A stretch of DNA of 64,000 bases from Gemmatimonadota bacterium (GCA_009837395.1 VXTP01000008.1:164753-228752); one strand, 5' to 3'; positions 42,861-51,512 are shown, counted from the stretch's first letter. A program made the numbers and translations. Notes: generated by a model from the sequence alone, not told the origin.

Positions 42861-43592
42861 ATGCGCCTTTACCACGATGACGACCAGGCCCGGCTCTGGC
42901 TGGGCGACGCGCGCAGGATGGACCCGATCCCCGACGGGTGCGCCGGCCTGGTCCTGACCTGTCCGCCCTGGTGGGAGAGCGGCGACTACGGCCACCCGGA
43001 CCAGATCGGTTTCGGCCAGACCTATCCGGACTTCCTGGCCTCGCTCTCCGAGGTGTGGGCGCAGTGTTACCGGTGCCTCATGCCCGGCAGGGCGATGATC
43101 GTCTGGATCGCCGATCTGCTCTGGCGGGACGAACCGGTCGCGCTTGCGGCGGATACGCACCGTGGTCTGCAGGAGGCGGGATTTAAGTACGAGGCCACCT
43201 GGTACTGGTTCGAACCGGGGAAGGCGGTGCGGGAGGAACCGGCGGATGCCCGCGTGCCGTTCGGATGCCGGCCCAAGGTGCACGCCGAGACCATCCTGGC
43301 CTACAGGAAGCCCGGCGAATCCGAAGCGACGCCGCCTGGTGTCGTAGACGAAAGCAGAATTCCTGCGGAAGTATGGCGGGCGGCCCGCCAGGCCGTCTGG
43401 ACGCCTGACGATAACCTGGAACATCCCTACAGGCGCCTGATCCGCCTCTGGTCATACGCGGGCGATACGGTCCTGGACCCCTTTGCCGGGCAGGGCACCA
43501 TCGCGCTGGCCGCCCGCGCGCTCGGGCGCCGCAGCATCTCCGTGGAACTGAACCCCGATTCCTGCCGGCACATCACCACGCTGCTCTCATAG
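42861..43592 (+). CDS. Orphan DNA methyltransferase (beta-class N4-cytosine/N6-adenine type)
   Basis: 243 residues. The catalytic motif IV is LTCPPWWESGDYG (a (D/N/S)PP(Y/W)-type motif, residues about 32-44), and the SAM-binding motif I DPFAGQGTIALAARALGR comes after it near residue 210. Catalytic-before-SAM order is the beta class. FNELN-like closing segment is SISVELNPDSCRHI. It has a cysteine in place of the usual serine before PPW. No restriction endonuclease is adjacent, so it is probably a solitary methyltransferase. It follows the AlkZ-like gene in the same direction. Confidence 0.85.
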   Translation: MRLYHDDDQARLWLGDARRMDPIPDGCAGLVLTCPPWWESGDYGHPDQIGFGQTYPDFLASLSEVWAQCYRCLMPGRAMIVWIADLLWRDEPVALAADTHRGLQEAGFKYEATWYWFEPGKAVREEPADARVPFGCRPKVHAETILAYRKPGESEATPPGVVDESRIPAEVWRAARQAVWTPDDNLEHPYRRLIRLWSYAGDTVLDPFAGQGTIALAARALGRRSISVELNPDSCRHITTLLS

Positions 43593-43689
43593 CCTCACAT
43601 GCCGTTTTCGGCGAGCAGGCGCCGCAGGTAGGCGCCACAGTTTCGCACCTCACATGCCGTTTTCTGCGAGCAGGCGCCGCAGGTAGGCG
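43593..43689 (-). repeat. 42-base direct repeat (period 55) copying a gene end
   Basis: Copies at 43593-43634 and 43648-43689 differ by one base. The right copy encodes the last residues LRRLLAENGM and stop of the isomerase gene; the left copy repeats them beyond the stop, directly abutting the methyltransferase stop at 43592. Confidence 0.92.
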
Positions 43690-44486
43690 ACGGCCTTGGG
43701 TACCGCGATCTCCTCGGCTTCGACGTCCTGCCCTTCGTAGACGACCGACATCCAGCCGTTGAAACCGACCTGCTTCAGGATCCCCAGAATGCGGGGATAG
43801 TCCAGCCACTCCTCCTCGCCGGACTGGATGCGGTAGAACTTCGCCCGCACGTGCGCGGCGTAAGGCGCACTCTTCTCCATGCTGCCGTAGAAATCGTAGG
43901 CGGGGTCCGGGTTGCCCCTGCTGCCCGAAGCGCCCGGCGACCCGGCGTACTGGCCCGTGTCGAGGATATGTGTGAACGTGGGGCGATCCACCTGGTTCAG
44001 GATGCGCACGACGTCGTCGCCGGTACGGGTCACGCAGCCGTGATTGTGGTTGTGAAGCCCCACGGCCACGCCCCGGGCGGCTCCGTGATCCACCACCTCG
44101 GAGATGCCGTAGATCATCCGGGACCAGGTGACGCGCGCGGGCGTGTCCTCCCGGTCCCAGGCCGCGAATATCCGGACCATGGGCACGTTCAGCCGCGCGG
44201 CCACGTCGATCCAGTGCTTGACCATCTGGATTTCGGCGGCGATCTCCCCGGGCGGCTTCCCGAAGTTGTTGCTGATGCCCAGGTAGGAAATGGCAAGCCC
44301 CCGCTGCAGGCACCGCATGCGCACGTCCCGAAGGTACGCGTCATCTTCCGATTCCAGCGCCCGGGTATGGATGTCGATCCCGTCGAGGCCCATTTCGCGG
44401 GCGCGGTCGATGAAGTCGAACAGGTCCATGCGGCCTTCGGAAATGGCGTGGCCGTAACTCAAGGACATGCAACCGAGCTTGATCAC
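43650..44486 (-). CDS. Sugar phosphate isomerase/epimerase (TIM barrel, AP-endonuclease 2-like)
   Basis: 278 residues from a GTG start that overlaps the upstream stop by 4 bases (GTGA). TIM-barrel metal ligands of the xylose-isomerase-like family are plausible in AVGLHNHNHGCVTR, FTHILDTGQYAGSP and HVRAKFYRIQSGEEEW. The barrel is interrupted after GQYAGS by a glycine-rich tract (PGASGSRGNPD) encoded by 9-base units at about 43908-43948. The C-terminus is duplicated downstream (see repeat). Substrate unknown; likely carbohydrate catabolism. Confidence 0.82.
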   Translation of the reverse strand: MIKLGCMSLSYGHAISEGRMDLFDFIDRAREMGLDGIDIHTRALESEDDAYLRDVRMRCLQRGLAISYLGISNNFGKPPGEIAAEIQMVKHWIDVAARLNVPMVRIFAAWDREDTPARVTWSRMIYGISEVVDHGAARGVAVGLHNHNHGCVTRTGDDVVRILNQVDRPTFTHILDTGQYAGSPGASGSRGNPDPAYDFYGSMEKSAPYAAHVRAKFYRIQSGEEEWLDYPRILGILKQVGFNGWMSVVYEGQDVEAEEIAVPKAVAYLRRLLAENGM

Positions 44487-45529
44487 TGCGTGTCGTCCTT
44501 TCTATCGCCGTCCATCGTGCAGGACTGCTCCAGGAAATAGACCATGACGTACTCTTCGGCCGTGCGCTTGGGACCGGGCAGGTTTCGGATCCGCCGCGCG
44601 TGGGCTTCGAGGTGGCGCTTGACGAAGAACAGGTAGAGCTGGGTGACGAAATCGGTGGCCGTATGGTTGTAGAGATAGGTGGGTGACAGGGACAGGGTGG
44701 TATCGACGCCCGGGTACGTCTCCCTGTGTTGCCCCTCGACCAGTTTGTCGCTCAGGGACTCGAGTTCCTCGGTGGACACGCTGAAGAGGAACTCGCGAAA
44801 GGCCTGCAGTTCCTCCGGCGGACAGGTCTTCCTGGAGAAATAGTCGAGGAACCGGATGTCGCCGCCCGCGCGCATCAGGGCGAAGACCTCGGAAACCCCC
44901 ATGAGGGTACCCAACTGCACGGTGGTCTGCCGCCGGGCTTCCCAGGTGGCCTCGAGGACGGGCAGGAAGGCTTCGATCCGGCGGGAGAACCGGTCTTCCC
45001 AGAGGTGGGTCAGGGCGGTGGCCGCCTTGATGCGGACCGCGCGGCCGAGGCTGTCGTCGCAGACGATGGCGATCAGCAGCGATTCGATCACCTTGTTGTG
45101 AATGCTCTGGCTGATCCGGGCGCCGATGGCGTCTTCCACGGCCGTGAATTCGTCCCGGCCGCCCAGCGCTTCCTGGGCAACCTGGTGCAGGAGACGGAAC
45201 AGGTTCAGCCGCGCCATGACGTACACCTGCCCGACCGCGGCCCGCATGGGAAGCAGCATGTCGACGGTGAAGAGCGTGGCGTTGGACAGCGCTTCGATGA
45301 GGGAAGTGGCATCCCGCCGCTGCTGGCCGAGGGACTGGCTTTCCAGCAGGGAGGGATAGGCGTTCATGACCCTGGCCAGGTCGCTCAACCGGGCGATGGA
45401 CTCGCAGATCGCCTGGTCGAGGTGCGCGGCGTCCGGGTTCCTGCATTCCTTCAGCGAATCGGTGATGTCCCGGATCAACCGTTTTTCGTCTTGCGTCAGG
45501 ACGGGCGTATCGAGGGTGGTGGTGTCCAA
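44483..45529 (-). CDS. Helical hypothetical protein
   Basis: 348 residues from a TTG start; the RBS is weak (AGGG about 14 bases upstream), so the exact start is uncertain. Almost all alpha-helical, with no signal peptide or membrane helix and no catalytic motif I recognise. A central part (KVIESLLIAIVCDDSLGRAVRIKAATALTHLWED) resembles HEAT/ARM-type helical pairs, which usually serve protein interaction. It is coupled to the downstream isomerase by a GTGA overlap. Function unknown. Confidence 0.7.
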   Translation of the reverse strand: MDTTTLDTPVLTQDEKRLIRDITDSLKECRNPDAAHLDQAICESIARLSDLARVMNAYPSLLESQSLGQQRRDATSLIEALSNATLFTVDMLLPMRAAVGQVYVMARLNLFRLLHQVAQEALGGRDEFTAVEDAIGARISQSIHNKVIESLLIAIVCDDSLGRAVRIKAATALTHLWEDRFSRRIEAFLPVLEATWEARRQTTVQLGTLMGVSEVFALMRAGGDIRFLDYFSRKTCPPEELQAFREFLFSVSTEELESLSDKLVEGQHRETYPGVDTTLSLSPTYLYNHTATDFVTQLYLFFVKRHLEAHARRIRNLPGPKRTAEEYVMVYFLEQSCTMDGDRKDDTQ

Positions 45530-45600
45530 GTGGTCTTGTTTTACCCTTGTTATCCTGCGCGCGGGGGGCGCGCTTTACTTTCATTTCAGGTAGAAACCCG

Positions 45601-45921
45601 TCATTCCAGGTAGAAAACCTGCTCCAGCGGCACCATGTTCTCGTCGGCGTGCTTGCCGCCGAGGTTCTCGAAATATGGTGCCATGAACTCCTGCCAGCGG
45701 GCGTTGACGTCCGTCTCCGCCATCCTGGCCAGCGCCTTCTCGAAATCCGGGGTCTCGCAGTAACCGAAGAGCAGCCCGTCCTCGCGCATGAACAGCGAGT
45801 AGTTGCGCCAGCCCGCGTCCTGCAACGCCTCCAGCATCTCCGGCCAGACCTCCCGGTGGTGCTTCTTGTAGCCTTCGATCATGTCTTCCTTGACTTTGAG
45901 AATGAACCCCACCCGCTGCAT
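45601..45921 (-). CDS. L-rhamnose mutarotase family protein
   Basis: 106 residues from the ATG at 45921, with GAAGGAG six bases upstream; a GTG five codons earlier is less likely. Family pattern QRVGFILKVKEDMIEGYKKHHREVWPEMLEALQDAGWRNYSLFM, followed by FGYCETPDFEKAL and WQEFMAPYFE. RhaM interconverts alpha and beta anomers of L-rhamnose (the catalytic His is in KKHHREVWPE). The CDS begins inside the upstream PIG-L operon context: the PIG-L stop at 45933 is 11 bases before its start. Whether rhamnose itself is the substrate is not shown. Confidence 0.88.
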   Translation of the reverse strand: MQRVGFILKVKEDMIEGYKKHHREVWPEMLEALQDAGWRNYSLFMREDGLLFGYCETPDFEKALARMAETDVNARWQEFMAPYFENLGGKHADENMVPLEQVFYLE

Positions 45922-45932
45922 GGTAATCTCCT

Positions 45933-46793
45933 TCACGCTTCGTACTTGTAACTGACCTTTTCGATGTTTTCATGGTCCGACCTGCGCGCCCGTTCGAGGG
46001 CGTAGGACGAGACGGGGAAGTAGTAGTGGGTTTCGGCATTGAGCGAAATGAAACCTTCGGCGTAGGCGACGTGGCCCGCGCTTCCGAAGGCCCCGTCGGA
46101 CGTCTCGATGCGCTTGCGCGCGTAGGCGCCGCCGTAGCCCTGGCTCACCAGGGCGTCCAGCGCCGCCAGTTTCTTGTCGACCACGTCCGTGATGTCGATG
46201 AAGACGTCGTTGTAGTAACCGCCGCGGGCATCCCAGACGTTCCTGGGCAGGCTCGCTCCGCCGCAGCCCCAGTAGAACACCTGGGCCACCTGGTGGGGCG
46301 GACGCCGGTCGCCCGGGTCGACGGAACCGGCCAGGCCCATGGCGAGCATGACGATGCGGCCGGCCACGGCGTGGGGGTTCCACGTGCCGCCGCCTTCGTC
46401 GGGGAAATGGGTGAGGATGATATCCGGCTTCAACTCCCGCAGCAGGCTGGCGAGCTGGCGTACGATCGGCCGGTCGGGCAGGAGTACGGCATCATCCACG
46501 CCCATGAAATAGACGTCCTCCACGCCGAGGGCGCGGCACGCCGATTTCACCTCTTCCGCCTTCACGTCGGACCGTTCCGCCATCATCCGCTTCAGAGTGT
46601 CCCCGTCCGGCACCTCTTCCGCGTGGAACATGTCGTCGCTGATGACCTTGTCGTGCACGCGGGCGCCGTGGGTCAGCACGACGCATCCCACCCAGTCCCC
46701 GCGGGCGGTGTGATGGGCCATGGCGCCGCCCGACTGGTCGAAAATATCGGCCGGATGCGCACCGATGGACAGAATGCGAAGCCCGTCGCTCAT
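45933..46793 (-). CDS. PIG-L family deacetylase homologue with altered catalytic motif
   Basis: 286 residues. PIG-L/LmbE family: zinc-dependent N-deacetylases of GlcNAc-type substrates. The N-terminal motif is IGAHPADIFDQSGGAMA. The family norm is AHPDD, so the first aspartate, taken as the general base in MshB, is alanine here (A15), while H13 and D16 remain. The later metal histidine is H141 in GGTWNPHAVAGR. The protein may be inactive or use a different base. It heads a minus-strand unit with the rhamnose mutarotase. Confidence 0.82.
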   Translation of the reverse strand: MSDGLRILSIGAHPADIFDQSGGAMAHHTARGDWVGCVVLTHGARVHDKVISDDMFHAEEVPDGDTLKRMMAERSDVKAEEVKSACRALGVEDVYFMGVDDAVLLPDRPIVRQLASLLRELKPDIILTHFPDEGGGTWNPHAVAGRIVMLAMGLAGSVDPGDRRPPHQVAQVFYWGCGGASLPRNVWDARGGYYNDVFIDITDVVDKKLAALDALVSQGYGGAYARKRIETSDGAFGSAGHVAYAEGFISLNAETHYYFPVSSYALERARRSDHENIEKVSYKYEA

Positions 46794-47018
46794 GACGACA
46801 CTCCCCTATTTCGAACAGGCGTGATTACGGCGTTCGAAAGGGTATGCGGAACGCTTGACTGTGGCCGATAGAAAGGCTTACTTGTCCCAGAATCACCGGC
46901 GGACCGAATTGTCGGAAGACGACGAGGAGATCCGGTTTTCGGTGGTGCCGATCGTTCAGATAAATCGGAATATAGATGGTCCCACCTGCCCGTCAACAGG
47001 ATTTTCCACAGGGCGTCC

Positions 47019-48248
47019 ATGTTCGTCCGGCTCGGCTCACGCTGGAAAGCGGCCCGTCTGCTTTCCATACCCGACTTTCGTAACCTCTGGATATCCAGCA
47101 GCATCTGGTGGCAGACGCGCTGGATGGACGAACTGATCGTCGGCTGGGTCGTGTTGGAAATGACCGACTCGGCCGGCATGGTGGCGCTGGTCAGCTTCTG
47201 CCGCATGGCGCCGTTCATGCTCTTCGGCCCATTCTTCAGCACGGTGGTCCGATACGTGAGCTACCGCCGGCTGATCGTCAGCGCCCAGTTCATCAACTGC
47301 ATCGTCATCGGCCTCTTCTGGGTCCTCGCCCTGCTCGGCCACCTGGCCTTCTGGCACGTCGTCATCGGCTCCGTCCTGATCGGCCTGGGCAGTGCCTACG
47401 ACTGGTCCTGCCGCAGGGCGCTCATCCCGGACCTGGTAGGCAAGGACCGGACGACGGACGCCATGGTGCTGGAGACGGTGCCCCAGAACATCTCCCGGCT
47501 GATCGGGCCGCTCATGAGCGGCGTCCTGCTCGAGTTCGCCGGGACGAAGGGCGGCTTCCTCGCACTCTTCCTCCTGCAGGTCGTCCAGATCGCCGTGATC
47601 GTCCGGCTCTCCGCCGATACGGACCGGAAGGGCCGGAAGAAGGGCCGGCTCGGCCCCTTGAAGGACCTGCTCCTCGGCTACCGGTATTCCCGCCGGCATC
47701 CCAGGATATCGGGCGTGCTGATCATCACGTTCATCATGAACGCCTTCGCCTTCTCCTACCAGGTCCTGCTGCCCGTCTTCGTCCGGGACGTCCTCTTCCT
47801 GGGTCCCCTGGAACTGGGCATCCTCGGCGCGGGCACCGGCATCGGCTCCATCCTCGGCATCGCCCTCATCGACCGGCTGGGCCAACGCTACCGCGACGGC
47901 CTGGTCTTCACCATCAGCTCCCTGGTCAACGCCCTGGCCACGCTGGTCTTCGCCCTCTCCACGTCCTTCCCGCTCTCGCTCATCATGCTGATTCTGGTGG
48001 GCGTTGGGCAGACCGGGTTCGGCATCATGCAGTCCTCCATCGTCCTCCGCACGTCCAGCGACGCCATGCGGCCCCGGGTCATGGGCCTCCTCGTCCTCGC
48101 CATCGGCGGCGGTCCACCGGGCCGCCTGCTCGTCGGCGGACTGGCCGCGGTCGCGGGCGCGCCCCTGGCCCTCACGATTTGCGGCGGGATCGCCAGCCTG
48201 GGGGTGGTCAGCGTGCTGTGGAGAGTGGGCGGGTTGCGGAAGGACTGA
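47019..48248 (+). CDS. MFS transporter (EntS-like exporter family)
   Basis: 409 residues with about 12 predicted membrane helices and a central basic loop (RKGRKKGRLGPLKDLLLGYRY, about residues 205-225). That layout suits the MFS_3/EntS branch. The N-terminal PDFRNLWISSSIWWQTRWMDE and mid-protein RRALIPDLVGKDRTTDAMVLE fit this group, which exports siderophores or drugs in some bacteria. It diverges from the PIG-L gene; 225 bases lie between the starts. The 3' end is nine bases from the convergent enolase-superfamily gene. Confidence 0.88.
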   Translation: MFVRLGSRWKAARLLSIPDFRNLWISSSIWWQTRWMDELIVGWVVLEMTDSAGMVALVSFCRMAPFMLFGPFFSTVVRYVSYRRLIVSAQFINCIVIGLFWVLALLGHLAFWHVVIGSVLIGLGSAYDWSCRRALIPDLVGKDRTTDAMVLETVPQNISRLIGPLMSGVLLEFAGTKGGFLALFLLQVVQIAVIVRLSADTDRKGRKKGRLGPLKDLLLGYRYSRRHPRISGVLIITFIMNAFAFSYQVLLPVFVRDVLFLGPLELGILGAGTGIGSILGIALIDRLGQRYRDGLVFTISSLVNALATLVFALSTSFPLSLIMLILVGVGQTGFGIMQSSIVLRTSSDAMRPRVMGLLVLAIGGGPPGRLLVGGLAAVAGAPLALTICGGIASLGVVSVLWRVGGLRKD

Positions 48249-48257
48249 GGGGCGGAT

Positions 48258-49640
48258 CTACCGCAGCCACCCCATCCGATCCTTGCGCCAGCCCAGCCGG
48301 TCGAGATGGTTCGCCCGGATCGCCTCGATGTGGCGGGTGTGCAGGTCCTGCTTCTCTTCCGTCCAACGGTAAGCGTCAAGCAGGTCGTGGTCGAGTTCCA
48401 CGCCCAGGCCGGGTCCCTCGGGAACGCGGAGGCACCCGTCCTCGTAAGGCATCTTGCCGCCCTTGATGACGTCGCCCACCCACTGGTTGTAGTGGGCGTC
48501 CAGGCCGTGGAGCGACATGGGCATGGTCCCGTTCCCGTGCACGATGTGGTAGGGTATGTTATAGGGGAACGCGAAGGCGGCGACGTGGAGGCGAATGGCC
48601 GTCCCCGGACCCAGTTCGTAGGCGCTGTGCATGCCCAGTTCCATGCCCATGAACCGGGCGGTGTCGTAGTACCGCTTGAGGGCCAGCGGCCCCGCGTAAG
48701 CGTCCGGCGCGGACACGTCGGCGGCCACGTGGCGGTGCATGACGCCCAGATCCAGCGGCTGGTCCAGGGTCTCGTCGCCGTAGCGGCCCGAAACATAAGC
48801 GCCGTAGGGACGGGGCGCCGCGTCCCTGCGCAGCGGCGGCAGCCAGACATGGGATGAAATGGGGATGCTGCTCATGTGCCGCAGGCGGTGGCCGGCGCGG
48901 AAGATGTTCTCGAACCGGCCGCCGACCGGTTCCTCGATCCATTCGATCCGGCAGTCCTCCACCCCCTGCATGAACCGCAGGGCTTCACTCTCGCTCCACG
49001 ACGCATGGGGATCGACGCGGATGTCCACGTCGAAACCCACCTCGTCGCGGATGTTGTGGATGAGCTCGATGTACCGATGGGGCTCGAAATCGCACATGGA
49101 CAGCTTGATAATCCGGAAGGTCTCGTCCTCCATGAGCGACTTCACGTGCCGAGGATAGGTATCGAAGGTCACCTCGTGCTCGCCGTTCACGTCGGGGAAG
49201 CGGTACCAGGTGTAGGCCGCGATAGGGATCTTCGTGACCACCGGAGTCTCGAGTTCGAAGACCTCCCGCAGGTACCGGTAGAGGGGCTTGCCGGCGATCT
49301 TGCCGACCAGGTCCCAGTAGGCCAGGCCCATCAACCCGCGGACCTCCGGTTCGAAGGGGTTTTTTCCCAGGACCCGGGAACGCAGCGCGTCGGCCTCGCT
49401 GGACAAACCTTCGGCTACGCCCACCAGGCCCTGGTCTGTTTCGAATTCGGCGAATGAGAACCCCTCCGCGGACCCGTCCCATCGCTTCGTGCCCCGCCAC
49501 GGCATCAGCACGCGCCAGGTACGCACGTCCGTGATCTTCAGCCCGGCCGCGCGCCCGTCCTCGTTGATCCGGCCCTGGCGGGCCTTGATGTCCGCCACGT
49601 TCTCACGGTCGAAGGCGGCGACGGCGTCCACGTCATACAT
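48258..49640 (-). CDS. Mandelate racemase/muconate lactonizing enzyme (enolase superfamily)
   Basis: 460 residues from the ATG at 49640, with GAGGAG eight bases upstream. Glucarate-dehydratase-like layout: N-terminal capping domain, then the barrel. IIKLSMCDFEP carries the KxS-type catalytic lysine, VDIRVDPHASWSESEA gives the first metal ligand, and IEWIEEPVGG gives the second. A histidine in SSHVWLPP may belong to the other active-site half. Such enzymes dehydrate or racemise sugar acids. Its start and RBS are triplicated in the upstream spacer (37-base repeats). Confidence 0.88.
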   Translation of the reverse strand: MYDVDAVAAFDRENVADIKARQGRINEDGRAAGLKITDVRTWRVLMPWRGTKRWDGSAEGFSFAEFETDQGLVGVAEGLSSEADALRSRVLGKNPFEPEVRGLMGLAYWDLVGKIAGKPLYRYLREVFELETPVVTKIPIAAYTWYRFPDVNGEHEVTFDTYPRHVKSLMEDETFRIIKLSMCDFEPHRYIELIHNIRDEVGFDVDIRVDPHASWSESEALRFMQGVEDCRIEWIEEPVGGRFENIFRAGHRLRHMSSIPISSHVWLPPLRRDAAPRPYGAYVSGRYGDETLDQPLDLGVMHRHVAADVSAPDAYAGPLALKRYYDTARFMGMELGMHSAYELGPGTAIRLHVAAFAFPYNIPYHIVHGNGTMPMSLHGLDAHYNQWVGDVIKGGKMPYEDGCLRVPEGPGLGVELDHDLLDAYRWTEEKQDLHTRHIEAIRANHLDRLGWRKDRMGWLR

Positions 49641-49733
49641 GCCGGGTGCTCCTCTTTGTAGCTTCCGCGTCATACATGCCGGGCGCTCCGCTGGACGGTT
49701 TCCACGTCATACATGCTCGGCGCTCCTCTGGGC
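49627..49733 (-). repeat. 37-base tandem repeat, 3 units, copying RBS and start codon
   Basis: Three imperfect units spaced by exactly 37 bases (marker start-codon positions 49640, 49677, 49714) each contain a G(A/C)GGAG-type RBS, a spacer and GCATGTATGACG. The first is the true start of the enolase-superfamily gene. The last unit supplies the final codons (EHV and TGA) of VapC. Confidence 0.9.
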
Positions 49734-50144
49734 GGCAGGGCCCTTCTCGTACGGATTCAGCGTTTCGACACCGAGCCGGTCGTAGGATTCCGGATCCCCG
49801 GTGACCACGGTCAGCCGGTGCACCACGGCCGTCGCGGCGATCATGGCGTCGGTCATGCGGACGTCCCACCGGCGGTACAGGAGCTTTCCCCAGACGCGGA
49901 AGACCGCCGGATCCATGGGAAGTACACGCTGGGAATCCATCAACTTGCCCATCCAGGTCTCCAGTTCCGCCGCCCGGGAAGCATCCTTTGCCCGGGTAAA
50001 CTCGATGCCCGTCTGAATCTCGCCCACGGTCACGGCCGAAAGGTAGACCTGGTCCGGGGCCAGTCCCAAAAACCACGCCACCGCATCCTGGTGCGGCTGG
50101 CTCCTGCGCAGTTCCGATACGACGTCGGTATCCAGAAGATACAT
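49707..50144 (-). CDS. VapC-type PIN-domain toxin
   Basis: 145 residues. PIN ribonuclease with acidic active-site residues in MYLLDTDVVSELRR (D5/D7), VTVGEIQTGIE (glutamate), and VRMTDAMIAATAV (aspartate); VVTGDPESYDRLG closes the fold. It resembles FitB/VapC toxins that cleave tRNA or rRNA. It follows the Phd-like antitoxin after 3 bases, the normal antitoxin-first order. The last residues come from the 37-base repeat. Confidence 0.9.
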   Translation of the reverse strand: MYLLDTDVVSELRRSQPHQDAVAWFLGLAPDQVYLSAVTVGEIQTGIEFTRAKDASRAAELETWMGKLMDSQRVLPMDPAVFRVWGKLLYRRWDVRMTDAMIAATAVVHRLTVVTGDPESYDRLGVETLNPYEKGPAAQRSAEHV

Positions 50145-50147
50145 GGG

Positions 50148-50435
50148 TCATTCCGGGTTCGCCGGGCCTGCCGGATCTGCCGGATCTGGCGTCCCGCGCG
50201 ACGGACGCCGTTCCCGCAGTGGCGTCAGGGACTCGGTGCGCGCTTCTGGCGACAGCAGCAGGTCCTTCAGGCCGAGCCGGGCCGACCGCTCCATCCGTTC
50301 CCACGTTTCGATGGAAACCAGGACGGCCGTTTTCACGCCCCGCTTGGTCACGACCTGAGGCCCCTCCTCCCGGCTCGTTTCGAGGAGTTCGCTGAACTTC
50401 GCCTTCGCTTCCTGGACCTGCCATTCCCTGCCCAT
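50148..50435 (-). CDS. Phd/YefM-type antitoxin
   Basis: 95 residues. Begins GREWQVQEAKAKFSELLETSREEGPQVVTKRGVKTAVLVS, the Phd/YefM DNA-binding dimer fold, followed by the toxin-neutralising tail. The C-terminus is a four-unit repeat (DPADPAGPANPE) encoded by 9-base units, unlike normal antitoxin ends. It is upstream of VapC and should autoregulate the pair through the palindrome at 50492-50514. Confidence 0.9.
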   Translation of the reverse strand: MGREWQVQEAKAKFSELLETSREEGPQVVTKRGVKTAVLVSIETWERMERSARLGLKDLLLSPEARTESLTPLRERRPSRGTPDPADPAGPANPE

Positions 50436-50491
50436 GATACCGTGGCCTGTTCGAAGATCGACGTTCTCATTTGGATCGAAGAACGATAATC

Positions 50492-50528
50492 TAACTAGTC
50501 AGATAACTAGTTATTTTGAGAAAGTCAA
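50492..50528 (-). promoter_or_regulatory. Probable operator/promoter of the Phd-VapC pair
   Basis: A perfect 12-base palindrome ATAACTAGTTAT (50503-50514), with a second TAACTAG copy at 50492-50498, lies 57-80 bases upstream of the antitoxin start. A TTGACT -35-like box on the minus strand (50523-50528) precedes it, so the palindrome would cover the -10 region, as expected for antitoxin autorepression. This is an AT-rich island. Confidence 0.55.
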
Positions 50529-50679
50529 GAAAAACCGACCCAACGGACGATCAGCTTCCAATAACGTTCGGCCGGACTTAACCCTTGCCTTGTCGTTCCC
50601 GCCGGTTTTTATTCGATGCTACGTACGCCGGAACAAACTCGCGTTGTACGTGACCTTAAACGCCAAAATCGGAAACGGC

Positions 50680-51483
50680 ATGACCACCGGCACAATCCCC
50701 CTGGGTGGCAAAATCGCCGGACCGGCGCAGATCCTGGACTGGGTCGATACGTTCAACCGCCAGGGATTCCTTTTCCTGGAGAACGTGCTGCCGCCCGACT
50801 GGTGCGAGGCCCTGCGCAGGGACCTGGACTACGGCCTGCAGGAGAACCCGAACGGGCTCAATTCGGTCAGCGAATACATGGCACTGTGCCACCGCATGTT
50901 CGAGTTCAGCGAGACGAACCGCCGCCTCTTCGACCTCGAACCCATCGTCAGCTTCGCCGAGGCATTGGTGGCCGAGAACTGCCACGTCATCCACAACAAC
51001 TCCTTTAAGACGCGACCCGGCGGATCCTTCCGGTGGCACCAGGACGACGCGCCCCATTTCCTGGTGACGGACGGAGACCCTCCGGACAACATCCGACTTC
51101 CGGTCCTCTTCTTCACCTGCAACTACTATCTCACCGATGTCACCGAACCCGATCACGGCGGAACGGAAGTCATCCCTGGATCCCACCTCTTCGGCCGCCC
51201 CTGTCCCGATTCGCTGGAGGGTACCGAGTGGGAGGACCGGATCCACTACAACCTCGGCCTGGCCGGCAGCGTCACCATGTTCAACAACCAGGTCTGGCAC
51301 CGGGGCGGGCCGAACCGGAGCGACCGCACGCGGTACATCACCCAGATCACCTACGCGCGGCGCGTTATTGGTCACAAGTACTTCCCTTTCATCGACTACA
51401 CCATGCCCGAGCACGTGTACCGTGACGCCGATCCCCGCCAGAAACGCCTGTTCGGGTTCCTGGATCACGGCGCGTACGGGTGA
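50680..51483 (+). CDS. Phytanoyl-CoA dioxygenase family protein
   Basis: 267 residues from the ATG at 50680 (MTTGTIPLGG); an upstream in-frame extension lacks family similarity. Fe(II)/2-oxoglutarate oxygenase: iron ligands H120 and D122 in FRWHQDDAPHF and H207 in FNNQVWHRGGPNRS, with an arginine just after for 2-oxoglutarate. GGTEVIPGSHLFGRP is the usual pre-ligand loop. Bacterial relatives hydroxylate small molecules; substrate unknown. First gene of a plus-strand unit with the isomerase and amidohydrolases. Confidence 0.9.
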   Translation: MTTGTIPLGGKIAGPAQILDWVDTFNRQGFLFLENVLPPDWCEALRRDLDYGLQENPNGLNSVSEYMALCHRMFEFSETNRRLFDLEPIVSFAEALVAENCHVIHNNSFKTRPGGSFRWHQDDAPHFLVTDGDPPDNIRLPVLFFTCNYYLTDVTEPDHGGTEVIPGSHLFGRPCPDSLEGTEWEDRIHYNLGLAGSVTMFNNQVWHRGGPNRSDRTRYITQITYARRVIGHKYFPFIDYTMPEHVYRDADPRQKRLFGFLDHGAYG

Positions 51484-51512
51484 CGGCACGCCACATCTGA
51501 CAGGAGACCTTC

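Noticed and set aside
49627..49733. Tandem 37-base units as a CRISPR array.
   Set aside because: Only three units, imperfect, with no unique spacers of array type and no cas genes nearby. They copy an RBS/start region.
49707..50435. Toxin-antitoxin pair as a sign of an integrated element.
   Set aside because: No integrase, no attachment-site repeats and no change of gene style around it; Phd/VapC pairs often occur alone.
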